Source: Mycoplana azooxidifex
GTDB lineage: Bacteria; Pseudomonadota; Alphaproteobacteria; Rhizobiales; Rhizobiaceae
NCBI RefSeq assembly: GCF_014196765.1
Contig: NZ_JACIEE010000007.1
Coordinates: 124,001-188,000 of the forward strand
DNA length: 64,000 nucleotides
Reading direction: 5' to 3'
Shown piece after piece: positions 54,400-62,965 of this stretch. The translations under genes and the position numbers were made by a program. Below the pieces are notes generated by a model that had not been told where the DNA came from, did not search any database, and saw only the letters and a program-made list of their open reading frames with translations. Position 1 is the first letter of the stretch. Each line of letters opens with the position of its first letter.

Positions 54400-55143
54400 A
54401 TGGAGCGGATCGCCCCCGAGAACTGGTACAAGGTCCAGCGCCTGCAGGACGACGTCACCCAGATCTCCGAGCCGCATATCAAGGAGTTCTACCGCTGCAA
54501 CATCTGGCACGTGCGCGGCCGCGATGCCGACATGCTGGTGGACAGCGGCATGGGTGTCGTCTCGCTGCGCCAATGGGTGCCGCTGGTCACCGAACGCTCG
54601 CTCACGGCCGTCGCGAGCCATACCCATTTTGATCACATCGGCTGCCACCACGAATTCGAATGCCGCGCGGTCCACGCAGCGGAAGCCGACCTGCTGGCGC
54701 AACCCACCCGTGCCAACACGCTGGCCGATCCCTACGTGACCGACGACATCTTCGAAGCGCATCCACCCGAGCCCTACTGTTCGAAATGCTATGCGGTGAA
54801 GGCCGCGCCGGCGACTCGTATCCTCGAGGACGGCGACGTGATCGATCTCGGCGACCGGCATTTCGAGGTGATCCATACGCCCGGCCACTCGCCCGGCGGC
54901 ATCGCGCTGTTCGAGAAGGCGACCGGCATCCTCTTTTCCGGCGACATCCTCTACGACGGCCCATTGATCGAGGACACCTATCATTCCGACGCGGCCGACT
55001 ACCGCGCCTCGATGAAGCGCCTGCTGGACTACCCCGTCCGCATCGTTCATGGCGGCCACTTCCCGAGCTTCGACGGCGAGCGCTATCGCCACCTCATCCG
55101 CACGTGGCTGGACGGCAAGAGCGCTTCCGCCAGTTCTGCCTGA
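54400..55143 (+). CDS. Metallo-beta-lactamase-fold hydrolase
   Basis: Cytoplasmic protein of 247 residues. The zinc motif is SHTHFDHIGCHHEF (HxHxDH), with later ligands in HTPGHSPGGIALFEK and FSGDILYDG. No signal peptide. It is translated with the importer, two bases after the ATPase stop (GGGAGG site), so it probably acts on the imported compound or a derivative, perhaps a lactone or thioester. Glyoxalase II-like or lactonase activity cannot be decided from sequence. Confidence 0.85.
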   Translation: MERIAPENWYKVQRLQDDVTQISEPHIKEFYRCNIWHVRGRDADMLVDSGMGVVSLRQWVPLVTERSLTAVASHTHFDHIGCHHEFECRAVHAAEADLLAQPTRANTLADPYVTDDIFEAHPPEPYCSKCYAVKAAPATRILEDGDVIDLGDRHFEVIHTPGHSPGGIALFEKATGILFSGDILYDGPLIEDTYHSDAADYRASMKRLLDYPVRIVHGGHFPSFDGERYRHLIRTWLDGKSASASSA

Positions 55144-55146
55144 GGG

Positions 55147-55168
55147 GCGCGTCCCGGGTCGGACGCGC
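55147..55168 (+). terminator. GC hairpin ending the importer operon
   Basis: GCGCGTCC-CGGGTC-GGACGCGC, a perfect 8-bp stem starting 3 nt after the hydrolase stop. No T tract. Confidence 0.5.
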
Positions 55169-55273
55169 GACGGGAGCGAAAAGGTTTCGCGGGGCACATT
55201 GCAGTTTCCCTCGAACGTTGCGTAATCTCGCCACGGACGTTGCCAATGACGGCGGCGCAAGAGGGGACGTCGA

Positions 55274-56326
55274 ATGCTCAAACTGGATGAAGGGCGCATC
55301 ACCGCGCTGGTGACGGCTGGCGTGCTCACACTGGCGCTGCTCTACGTGGCGCAGTCGGTCTTCGTTCCGCTGACCTTCTCCATCCTGGTCATCGCGCTCA
55401 TCTGGCCGATGCAGGTAGCACTGCAGCGTGTGATGCCGCGCCTCCTGGCGCTGCTGATCACGCTCACGGTCACGATCGTCGCCGTGGTCGCAGTCGGCTC
55501 GTCGATCGCCTGGGGGCTGAGCGTGCTGGGGCACTGGCTGTTTGTGAACGCCGGCCGGTTCCAGACCATCTACCTCGACTGGACGCAATGGCTGGAAGAA
55601 CACGGCGTCGCCATCGCCGGGCCGCTGGCCGAGCAGTTCAACGTCGGCTGGCTGGTGGGCATGCTTCAGGGCGTCGCGGGGCGGATGAACAGCTTCGCCG
55701 GCTTCACGATCGTCATCTTCATTTCGGTTCTCCTGGGGCTCCTCGAAGTCGACGACTTCAAGCGGCGGCTGATGCTGCCGAGCATCCAGCCGCTCGGTGC
55801 GCTGATCCTGGAATCCAACCTGCGGATAGCCGCGAAACTGCGGCGCTTCATGGCCGTCCGCACCTTCGCCAGCGTCTTGACCGGCCTGGTCGTCTGGATC
55901 TTCGCCAGTTTCGTCGGACTGGAACTGGCCGCCGCCTGGGGCGCGATCGCCTTCGCCCTGAACTACATCCCCTTCCTCGGCCCGTTCATAGCAACCGTGT
56001 TCCCGACGCTTTTCGCCGTCGCCCAGTTCGACTCCTGGCAGTCGGCCATCGTGGTATTTGCCGGCCTCAACGTGATCCAGTTCGTGATCGGCAGCTATTT
56101 CGAGCCGCGCCTGACGGGCGCCTCGCTGGCGATTTCGCCCTTCGCCGTGATCTTCGCCGTCTTTTTCTGGGCCTTCATGTGGGGTCTGCCCGGCGCGTTC
56201 ATCGGCGTGCCTATCCTCATCTGCCTGGTCGAATTCGGCCGGCGGATCGAGACGACCCGATGGATCGCCGTCCTCCTGTCAGGCGAGCAAGCGCAAGCCG
56301 ACATTCCGACGCCAGCCGACCAGTAG
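55274..56326 (+). CDS. AI-2E family transporter (TqsA/PerM-like)
   Basis: Inner-membrane protein of 350 residues with about eight helices: ALLYVAQSVFVPLTFSILVI at the start, ALNYIPFLGPFIATVFPTLF and the C-terminal GLPGAFIGVPILICLVEF are family signatures. Members move small signals or sodium/proton; actual substrate unknown. A single-gene unit, convergent with the next gene. Confidence 0.85.
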   Translation: MLKLDEGRITALVTAGVLTLALLYVAQSVFVPLTFSILVIALIWPMQVALQRVMPRLLALLITLTVTIVAVVAVGSSIAWGLSVLGHWLFVNAGRFQTIYLDWTQWLEEHGVAIAGPLAEQFNVGWLVGMLQGVAGRMNSFAGFTIVIFISVLLGLLEVDDFKRRLMLPSIQPLGALILESNLRIAAKLRRFMAVRTFASVLTGLVVWIFASFVGLELAAAWGAIAFALNYIPFLGPFIATVFPTLFAVAQFDSWQSAIVVFAGLNVIQFVIGSYFEPRLTGASLAISPFAVIFAVFFWAFMWGLPGAFIGVPILICLVEFGRRIETTRWIAVLLSGEQAQADIPTPADQ

Positions 56327-56342
56327 CGAAAGGCTGCCCATG

Positions 56343-56382
56343 CCGGCACTCGACGGCGGGACGGGACGAGACAAAGTGCCGG
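56343..56382. terminator. Inverted repeat between convergent genes
   Basis: CCGGCACT (56343-56350) and AGTGCCGG (56375-56382) are perfect 8-bp arms with a 24-nt loop, between the AI-2E transporter end and the small secreted-protein gene end. Confidence 0.4.
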
Positions 56383-56383
56383 G

Positions 56384-56689
56384 TTACCGCCTGAGGCGAC
56401 GCACGTCGACGACCCGTCCGTTGTGGCGGTTCACGGCAACCTCGTAGCGCCGCGAGCCGCGCCAGGCCCGATAGATGAAGAAGCGGCCGTGGCAGTCGAT
56501 GATCCGCACGTCCCGGAAGCCGCGGTTGCGCAGCCGCCTCTGGCCCTCGCGGCAACTGATGGATCGCCCGCCGCTGACATTGCTGCCGACATGGATGTTG
56601 ATCGTGACCGCCTCGGCGGGGGCCGGCGTCAACACCGGCGGCGTGGCGAGAAGGGCGACGAAGAGGGAAGCGATGACAAACCGTTTCAA
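56384..56689 (-). CDS. Small secreted protein of unknown function
   Basis: Protein of 101 residues. Signal peptide (MKRFVIASLFVALLATPPVL to AEA), then a mature part with two cysteines (SCREGQRRLRNRGFRDVRII and DCHGR) that could form a disulphide. It ends in a PepSY-like turn, YEVAVNRHNGRVVDV. Likely periplasmic. Similar short proteins are widespread in Rhizobiales without assigned role. Confidence 0.72.
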   Translation of the reverse strand: MKRFVIASLFVALLATPPVLTPAPAEAVTINIHVGSNVSGGRSISCREGQRRLRNRGFRDVRIIDCHGRFFIYRAWRGSRRYEVAVNRHNGRVVDVRRLRR

Positions 56690-56824
56690 TACGGCCTCCT
56701 GGACGGTCAGACTGAGTGAAAGATGGATCTGCTACGGATGGCTCGACAATAAGAGACGTAGATGTGGGGATCGTCTTTCAGTCGCGGCGCGCGCGCCGTT
56801 CCGGTTCAACAAACCCCATGGCAT

Positions 56825-56856
56825 CTCCGGCGGGCGCATGACGACGCCCGCCGGAG
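56825..56856 (-). terminator. Terminator-like hairpin after the lipoprotein gene
   Basis: CTCCGGCGGGCG-(8 nt)-CGCCCGCCGGAG, a perfect 12-bp inverted repeat 24 nt downstream of the glycine-zipper gene stop on the minus strand. No T tract. Confidence 0.6.
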
Positions 56857-56880
56857 TGAAGGGAACCCCTGGGTGGGCCG

Positions 56881-57141
56881 TTAGCGCGGGCAGGCGGCGA
56901 TATAACGCCGGCCGTATCGATCGCGGTAGTAGCACTGACCGGGCCGGCCGGCGACGTTGCCGATGACCGCACCAGAGACCCCGCCGATGGCCGCGCCGAC
57001 AGCGGCACCGCGGACGTCGCCGGTGACCGCTCCGCCGATGACCGCACCGGTCGCGGCGCCGATTCCGGCACCTCTTTCGGTCGGTGTACAGCTACTGGCA
57101 GCGATCCCGGCCAGAACGAGTAAAAGGTAAAACTTACGCAT
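56881..57141 (-). CDS. Glycine-zipper lipoprotein
   Basis: Protein of 86 residues with a lipobox (LAGIAASSC), then a glycine-zipper segment (GAGIGAATGAVIGGAVTGDV and AAVGAAIGGVSGAVIG) able to insert in or pack on membrane, and a basic end with two cysteines (GQCYYRDRYGRRYIAACPR). Similar to YMGG/OmpA-associated small lipoproteins; function unknown. GGAAGG precedes the ATG. Confidence 0.78.
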   Translation of the reverse strand: MRKFYLLLVLAGIAASSCTPTERGAGIGAATGAVIGGAVTGDVRGAAVGAAIGGVSGAVIGNVAGRPGQCYYRDRYGRRYIAACPR

Positions 57142-57248
57142 TTTCCTTCCTTTCCTGCTCATTGAATGCTTCATCATGGGCCCATACTCCTCAACGTTAA
57201 CGCTCAATGGCGCCTGTGTAAAATCGCCAATGACTTCGCCGCAACACG

Positions 57249-60200
57249 CTATCCTCCGCCCAACATCGGAACTGCCACGACGAAAAAGTAAAGGACAAGC
57301 ACGTAGGCGAGCACCTGGAGCGCATAGGTCTGGCCGTTGCCGGTATAGACCCGCCGCGCCGTCCCGGCGGCCCCGCCGACCGCGACCGACACGGCTCCCC
57401 AGAAGCGCTCGGCATGGGATGCCAGCACCGGCGCGAGCAGCGGTCGGTAGTAGCTGAAGAACCCCGTCGGGCTGCCCGAGCGCGACGGCCGGCGGCTGAT
57501 CCTGTAGAAAATCCACAGGAGCACTGCGCCGAGCAGCGCCAGGCCAACGGCACCCGCCATCGCCCGCGCCGGGTTCCAATAGGCATAGATCAATTCCAGC
57601 GACATGCCCTGCCAGACGAGGGTCGAGGCGAACTGCGGGTCGATCGCAGCCGAGACGGGATCCATCAGCAGCTTGGGGAAGAACGACAGCAGCAGGATGC
57701 CCGCCACCAGCACGAACTGCGGCACGAGAAGCGCTGCCGGCGCCTCGCGCAACTCTGCGTGCTCCGGCTTCAGCGGGCCGAGGAACACGGCGTGGCCGAA
57801 GCGGACCATGTAGAGCAGGCCGACAAGCGTCGCGAGCACGCCGAGCGCCAGGGGACCATACCAACCCCTGTCCACCATCGCGCTCAGGAGCAGCCACTTG
57901 CCGCCGAAGCCGGCGAGCGGCGGCAGGCCCGACATGGAGACGAGGGCAACGATCGCCACCGCAAAGGTCAGCGGCATCCGCCTCGCCAGCCCGCCGCACG
58001 CCTCCAGCCGCTTGAGGCCCGTTCGTTCGATGACCGCCGCCGCCGCCAGGAACAGGATGCCCTTCACCAGCAGGTGGTTGGCGACGAGATAGAGCGCCGT
58101 CACCCAGCCGAGATGGCTCATCAGCGCCACCGCGGTGATGATGTAGCCGGTCTGGCTGAGGCTCGAATAGGCAAGCATCCGTTTCATGTCGGCTTGCTGG
58201 AGTGCGAGAAAGGCTGCGACGACGGTCGTCAGCATGCCGATCCAGCCCACGGCACGCGCGAGCTCGAGCCCGGCGTCCGAGCGCGCCGCCTGATAGGCCG
58301 CCATGAACAGGCCGAACACGGCCACTTTTCCGACGACGGCGGACAGCATGGCGGAGAAATCGTCGTCCGCTTTTGCATAGGCGGCAGGCAACCAGACATG
58401 GACGCCGATGACGCCGATCTTGACCATGCATCCGAGCGCGATCAGCACGAACGCCGGCGCAGCGACCGGGCCGGCGGCGAGAAACGCGGAAAGATCGGTG
58501 GTGCCGATGACCGCCCGGGCGATCGCAAGCCCCGTCAGGAGCAGGAAGGCGGATGCCAGCGAGAACAGCAGGAACTGAAGCATGACGCCGCGGGCGGCAG
58601 TGGAGAGCGCCAGCATGAAGGTCGACGCAAGCGTTATAATCTCCCAGGCGAAGAAGAATTCCAGGCTGGTGGATGCCCGCAGAAGTGCCACGTTCGACAG
58701 AAGCAGCACCGCCATCAACGGATAGTAGCCGAGCCGCGCATCGCTGCGATAGAGGCCGGCTGCGGCGATGACCAGTCCGCCCGAAAGGAGAAGCACGGCG
58801 AAAAGGCCGTTGATGCCGCCGATGCCCTGCACCATCCAGGCACCGGCTGCGAAAACGACGAGCAGCATCGACAGGCACTTGGCCCGTCCGGGCAGGCCCT
58901 CGGCCATGAGAAGGGCGGCTCCGGCGAAAAGCGGCGCATGGAGCCAGGCCGAGGCGGCCCCGGCCACCCAGGAGGCGACAACGCCGCCGATCGTCAGCAG
59001 CGCGACGCAAGCTGCGGCAGGAAACAGGTCCCATGGTGGCACCCGGCCCCCCGTCTCCCGGCGCCCGGCCTTCGCCGCGCGGCCGAACCACTGGAACAGG
59101 TAGGCGGCCTCCAGGAGGGAGCCGAAGAGGACCACGGCGATCCACGCATAACCGCCGTGTTCGGCAAGCCGCAGCACCAGTTCCCATTTCGCCCAGAAGC
59201 CGGGAAAGGGCGGAAGGCCCGCGATCGCGACCAGCAGGCTGCAAAAGACCAAAATGAAGGGCGCGCCCGCGGACAGTACATTCCAGTCCCGGATCCTCTG
59301 GCGCTGCACCGCGCCCGCCAGCCAGAAGAGCCCCGCCTTGGCAAACAGATGGTTGAAGAAGAGCCCGCCGACAATGAGGGGCAGCGCCTCGTCCTCGCCG
59401 TGGCGCAACAACAGCGCGAGCGCCAGCACCAGCAACGCCATTTGCGCAATCGAGGAGCAGCCGAGCATGCGCTGGACGTTCGTCTGCCGCAGTCCGATCA
59501 GGTTGGAAAACAGGAAGGTCACGGCAGCCGAGACGGCGACCAGCGTCAGGTGCGGCGCAAAGAGCGGCATCAGCTTGAAGAGCGCGAAGAACACGCCCGC
59601 CGAAACGCCAACGGAAACGAGCGCCGCCACGCCCGCCGGCGCCGTTTCATAGACGTCCAGCCCCCAGCCGTTCGCCGGGAAGGGCTTGAGTTCGATGACG
59701 AGGCAGGCGAGCACGAGGACGAGCGCGGTCGTGCCGACCGGACCGGCGATCAGGTCGCGCCGCGCTAACATCTCGTCGATGCTGAGCGTTCCCGTCACAT
59801 GGTAGAGCAGGACCGTCCCGAGCAGGAAGAACGACGAGGCGAGCACCGTCGCCATGATGTATTTGAAGGCGCCGGCCAGGGATGCCCGTGTCTGGCCGAG
59901 GCCGAACAGGCCATAGGTCGCGATCGACACGATCTCCAGAAAGACGAACAGGTTGAAGAGGTCCCGCGTCATGATCATGCCGTTGATGCCCATGACGAGG
60001 ATCAGGTAGAGCAGCAGGAATGTGTAGCTGTCGCGCAGGCGGCGCCAGAGATGCAAGGCGCCGAGCAGGGCCGCAAGGTTGACGCAGAAGGCGAAAAATC
60101 CCTCCGCCAGGCCCAGACGGAGACTGATCGCCAAGGGCGGCGCGGTTCCGGCGGTCTGGATCTCGAAGGCGTCCGCGCCGCCGAGCAGGCGCCACAGGCA

Positions 60201-60350
60201 GGCGCCGGAAATGACGGCGATGCCGGCAAGTGCTGCCCAGAATGCGACGGCCGGCAGGCGCTTCGACAGCCGATAGAGCAGCGGGATCAGGAAGCCGCCA
60301 CCCAGCCCGAGCAGGAAGATGTTCAGCGGCTGGAGCAACCCCTCTACCAT
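57249..60350 (-). CDS. Fused double antiporter subunit of an Mrp-type complex
   Basis: Polytopic protein of 1033 residues made of two antiporter-like (NuoL/M/N, MrpD) modules in one chain. Module 1 (about 1-480) has the TM5 glutamate in NLFVFLEIVSIATYG and a TM12 lysine in NHLFAKAGLFWLAG. But at TM7-8 it reads ELKPFPANGWGLDVYE and VSVGVSAGVFFAL, so the usual lysine of the TKVG position is absent. Module 2 (about 490-1033) is canonical: FFFAWEIITLAS, MVKIGVIGVHVWLPAAYAKA, VVGKVAVFGL and NHLLVKGILF. Its start overlaps the end of mrpC. Separate genes (MrpA/MrpD) encode such modules elsewhere, so the fusion is notable. Confidence 0.85.
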   Translation of the reverse strand: MVEGLLQPLNIFLLGLGGGFLIPLLYRLSKRLPAVAFWAALAGIAVISGACLWRLLGGADAFEIQTAGTAPPLAISLRLGLAEGFFAFCVNLAALLGALHLWRRLRDSYTFLLLYLILVMGINGMIMTRDLFNLFVFLEIVSIATYGLFGLGQTRASLAGAFKYIMATVLASSFFLLGTVLLYHVTGTLSIDEMLARRDLIAGPVGTTALVLVLACLVIELKPFPANGWGLDVYETAPAGVAALVSVGVSAGVFFALFKLMPLFAPHLTLVAVSAAVTFLFSNLIGLRQTNVQRMLGCSSIAQMALLVLALALLLRHGEDEALPLIVGGLFFNHLFAKAGLFWLAGAVQRQRIRDWNVLSAGAPFILVFCSLLVAIAGLPPFPGFWAKWELVLRLAEHGGYAWIAVVLFGSLLEAAYLFQWFGRAAKAGRRETGGRVPPWDLFPAAACVALLTIGGVVASWVAGAASAWLHAPLFAGAALLMAEGLPGRAKCLSMLLVVFAAGAWMVQGIGGINGLFAVLLLSGGLVIAAAGLYRSDARLGYYPLMAVLLLSNVALLRASTSLEFFFAWEIITLASTFMLALSTAARGVMLQFLLFSLASAFLLLTGLAIARAVIGTTDLSAFLAAGPVAAPAFVLIALGCMVKIGVIGVHVWLPAAYAKADDDFSAMLSAVVGKVAVFGLFMAAYQAARSDAGLELARAVGWIGMLTTVVAAFLALQQADMKRMLAYSSLSQTGYIITAVALMSHLGWVTALYLVANHLLVKGILFLAAAAVIERTGLKRLEACGGLARRMPLTFAVAIVALVSMSGLPPLAGFGGKWLLLSAMVDRGWYGPLALGVLATLVGLLYMVRFGHAVFLGPLKPEHAELREAPAALLVPQFVLVAGILLLSFFPKLLMDPVSAAIDPQFASTLVWQGMSLELIYAYWNPARAMAGAVGLALLGAVLLWIFYRISRRPSRSGSPTGFFSYYRPLLAPVLASHAERFWGAVSVAVGGAAGTARRVYTGNGQTYALQVLAYVLVLYFFVVAVPMLGGG

Positions 60351-60724
60351 TTCGACTCCGTGAACGCGTCGATGGAGAGTGTCTTGCGGGCTTCATAGAG
60401 CCTGATCGCATAGGAAAGCATGATCGCCGTCACCGAGAAGCCGATGACGATCGCAGTCACCACCAGGGCAGACGGTACCGGATCCACGGCGCGTGCGCCG
60501 GCCTCACCGACCGGAAGGGCCCGGTCGATGATCGGCGCCGTTCCGCCGGTGACATAGCCTGTCGCGACGAGCACGATGTGCGTGCCGGTGCCGAACAGCG
60601 AGAAACCGATGATGATGCGCAGGATGTTCCTGTGTACCAGCACGCCCCACATCCCGATCAGCACGAGCACGAGGCCCGTCACCAGAAGCAGATGTGAAAT
60701 CGGAAGCCCCATCGCCCTCTCCAT
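60344..60724 (-). CDS. Mrp-type antiporter subunit C (NuoK-like)
   Basis: Protein of 126 residues with three helices, NuoK/MrpC fold: LLVTGLVLVLIGMWGVLVHR, NILRIIIGFSLFGTGTHIVL and a third helix with VVTAIVIGFSVTAIMLSYAI. Works in the membrane arm beside the antiporter modules. Overlaps the next gene by 7 nt. Confidence 0.88.
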   Translation of the reverse strand: MERAMGLPISHLLLVTGLVLVLIGMWGVLVHRNILRIIIGFSLFGTGTHIVLVATGYVTGGTAPIIDRALPVGEAGARAVDPVPSALVVTAIVIGFSVTAIMLSYAIRLYEARKTLSIDAFTESKW

Positions 60725-60741
60725 CGCCCCTCCAGCGCCGC

Positions 60742-61440
60742 TCAGTTTCGGAAGCGATCGATGATGACGCTGAGCTCCGCCGCCACCTTGATGCCGAGAA
60801 GTGCGGAGATCAGCGGGATGGCGCCCGCGCTGACGAAGGCGCCGAAGGTGCCGCGCGGCAGAATGTGGCTGTCGAGGAAGCCGCCGGCGAAAAACAGGCC
60901 GAGAATGCCGAGCGTCACGTAGAGGACGCCGGCGAGCGACTCCGTCACGCTCAGGAACCCGTGGTCCAGCACGACCGATGGCCGGCCCAGGACCAGAAGA
61001 ACGACGCCCGAGGCGACGACTGCGCCGCCCTGGAAGCCGCCGCCCGCCGAAAGGTGGCCGTTGACGATGACATAGGCACCGAACAGGAAAGCGATCGGAA
61101 GGACGACCTGCGCACCGTTCACCACCAGTTCGCTCGGCGGCCGGGCCGGGCGGGCCGTGACGGCCGCCGGGGAGGTGCTCCCGCCGCGTCCGCCGGAAAG
61201 CAGCATGCCGACGCTGGCAGCGACCATGAACAGCACGGCGACCTCGCCCAGCGTGTCAAACCCGCGATAGGTGATGAGGATGCCGGTGACGACATTGGCG
61301 GCACCGAGGTCGGCGGGAACCTGCTCCAGATAGCGCATGGCAAGCTCCGACGGCGCGGTGCGTTCGCTGTAGCCGACGGCGAGCCCGGCAAAGACTGCGC
61401 CGAAGAGGAAGACGACGATTGCGGCCCACACCCTCGTCAT
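60742..61440 (-). CDS. Mrp-type antiporter subunit B (MnhB domain)
   Basis: Protein of 232 residues. An N-terminal MbhE-like part (AIVVFLFGAVFAGLAVGYSE, ...FDTLGEVAVLFMVAASVG) is followed by the MnhB domain (LPIAFLFGAYVIVNGHLSAGGGFQGGAVV, with its conserved HLSAGGGFQGG). The two domains joined correspond to the tail of MrpA plus MrpB in other systems. Overlaps mrpG by 4 nt. Confidence 0.87.
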   Translation of the reverse strand: MTRVWAAIVVFLFGAVFAGLAVGYSERTAPSELAMRYLEQVPADLGAANVVTGILITYRGFDTLGEVAVLFMVAASVGMLLSGGRGGSTSPAAVTARPARPPSELVVNGAQVVLPIAFLFGAYVIVNGHLSAGGGFQGGAVVASGVVLLVLGRPSVVLDHGFLSVTESLAGVLYVTLGILGLFFAGGFLDSHILPRGTFGAFVSAGAIPLISALLGIKVAAELSVIIDRFRN

Positions 61441-61784
61441 GACGATCCGCTCTTTTCGGCGCGCGCGGCGTTGCGCTCAGTCAGCGCATCCACGACCGTC
61501 GACGGGGCCATGGGAATGCGGATGGCATGGGCGGCGCGGGACAGGGCATGCGACGACAGCGGGTTCGTCAAAAGCACGAAATAGGCGACGACCAGGAGCT
61601 TCAATGCCCAGTCGGGATGGTAGAAGCCGAGCCCCGCCAGGACCAGGATGTTGCCGAGGGTGGACGCCTTGGTCCCCGCCTGTATGCGCGTATAGGTGTC
61701 GGGCATGCGCAAGAGGCCGACACCGGCGGAGAAGTGGAAGAATGCGCCGGCGAGAATGATGATGCTGCCGATCGTCTCCGCCAC
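61437..61784 (-). CDS. Mrp-type antiporter subunit G
   Basis: Protein of 115 residues with three helices: IGSIIILAGAFFHFSAGVGL, LRMPDTYTRIQAGTKASTLG (the hallmark DxYxRxHA/QAxTKAxTLG motif) and LLVVAYFVLLTNPLSSHALS. Accessory membrane subunit. Three bases after the preceding gene. Confidence 0.9.
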   Translation of the reverse strand: MAETIGSIIILAGAFFHFSAGVGLLRMPDTYTRIQAGTKASTLGNILVLAGLGFYHPDWALKLLVVAYFVLLTNPLSSHALSRAAHAIRIPMAPSTVVDALTERNAARAEKSGSS

Positions 61785-61787
61785 CGC

Positions 61788-62036
61788 CTAGTCCTCCCTT
61801 CCCGCGCTCGTCCTGCGGATCGCATGGAGAAAGACCAGCGTCGATAGCCCCGCACCGATGGCCGCTTCCGCCATGGCAACATCGGGGGCCGCGAGCAGCA
61901 CGTAGGATACTGCCGCAAACAGGCTCGCAAGGCCCGAGCTGACCATCGCCGCCGTCACGCCGCGCAGCGTCACCGCCAGCAGCCCGCTGACGATGATGCC
62001 GGCGCAGATCAGGATGACGAACAGTTCCTGCAGCAT
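61788..62036 (-). CDS. MbhD/DUF4040-type subunit
   Basis: Protein of 82 residues with three helices (LFVILICAGIIVSGLLAVTL, AAMVSSGLASLFAAVSYVLL, APDVAMAEAAIGAGLSTLVF). This corresponds to the part of MrpA that follows its antiporter module; here it is a separate gene, as in archaeal Mbh/Mbs complexes. Confidence 0.85.
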   Translation of the reverse strand: MLQELFVILICAGIIVSGLLAVTLRGVTAAMVSSGLASLFAAVSYVLLAAPDVAMAEAAIGAGLSTLVFLHAIRRTSAGRED

Positions 62037-62038
62037 GC

Positions 62039-62299
62039 CTACCGCCCCCTTTCCAGGAAGCGTGCGACGGCGAGCACGGCGAGGAAGCTCAGGAGCCCAT
62101 AGACCAGCGCCACGTCGAGGTAGACGAAGCGCCCGGAGAGATGGGCGTAGAGCGCCACCAGCGACAGCGAGATCACCGTCAGTGTATCGATCGCGACCAC
62201 GCGGTCCACGAGCGTGCGGCCGAGGATCAGCCGCAGCACGGAAAACAGGATGCTGAGGAGGATCAGGACGCCGGCAAGCATGAGGATCGCGTCAGCCAA
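62039..62299 (-). CDS. Mrp-type antiporter subunit F
   Basis: Protein of 86 residues, three helices: ILMLAGVLILLSILFSVLRL, ILGRTLVDRVVAIDTLTVIS (family motif DRVxAxDxL) and YGLLSFLAVLAVARFLERG. Overlaps mrpE by 8 nt. Confidence 0.9.
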   Translation of the reverse strand: MADAILMLAGVLILLSILFSVLRLILGRTLVDRVVAIDTLTVISLSLVALYAHLSGRFVYLDVALVYGLLSFLAVLAVARFLERGR

Positions 62300-62825
62300 A
62301 GACCTTCCCCAGATGCTTGTCGAATGCCCCGGCGATCATCTCGGTCGCCTGCTCCGGATCCGTCGTCCTGACGTCCAGCCAGTGGATGAACAGGGCGTCC
62401 TCGTCGATGTCCATCACCAGCGAACCGGGCGTCAGCGCGATCGAATTGGCCAGCGCCAGGCGGCCGATCGGCGATCGGAGCCGCAGGTTGATCTTGACGA
62501 TCCCGGGGTGGATGTCGATGCGCGGCGCGTAGACATAGCGCAGCATGTTGAGGTTCGCCTTCACCAGTTCGATGACGAAGACGCCAGTGTAGGCGAGGAA
62601 ATGGAAGAGCGTCCCGGGCGTCAGAAGCACACCACTCCAGACCGCGGTTCGCGTCGTGAAGATCCAGGCGATCGCGGTCGCAGCCAGCAGCCCGACGAAA
62701 AGGATGGCGGGTGCTACGGAAGCGTTGAAAACGATCCAGAGGGCCAGGAGAAGGAGCCACAGTCCCGCAAATCCCCTCGGCAGAGCGGCATTCGCGCGCT
62801 GGCTCTCTTCCTCGACCGGTGACAC
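62292..62825 (-). CDS. Mrp-type antiporter subunit E
   Basis: Protein of 177 residues with two to three N-terminal helices (GLWLLLLALWIVFNASVAPA, FVGLLAATAIAWIFTTR) and a cytoplasmic domain with LLRSPIGRLALANSIALTPG-like LALANSIALTPGSLVMDID, typical of MrpE. First gene of the operon. GTG 62825 has GGAG 10 nt upstream; a TTG at 62855 without ribosome site would add ten residues. Confidence 0.86.
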   Translation of the reverse strand: MSPVEEESQRANAALPRGFAGLWLLLLALWIVFNASVAPAILFVGLLAATAIAWIFTTRTAVWSGVLLTPGTLFHFLAYTGVFVIELVKANLNMLRYVYAPRIDIHPGIVKINLRLRSPIGRLALANSIALTPGSLVMDIDEDALFIHWLDVRTTDPEQATEMIAGAFDKHLGKVFG

Positions 62826-62965
62826 GGGCCATTCACTCCGCAAAAGCGATTTCAAGCATGCGCACGCACTGCGACGATGCGATCATGATGCACGCGGCAA
62901 CATCGTTGTACATGGCATAGCGTCCCATTCGACGCCCGCCACGACACCTGGAAATGGTGGCTCGC

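Noticed and set aside
57414-59768. 784-residue plus-strand open frame opposite the antiporter fusion
   Set aside because: Arg/Glu/Gln-rich shadow of a hydrophobic gene; the minus-strand frame shows conserved membrane motifs.
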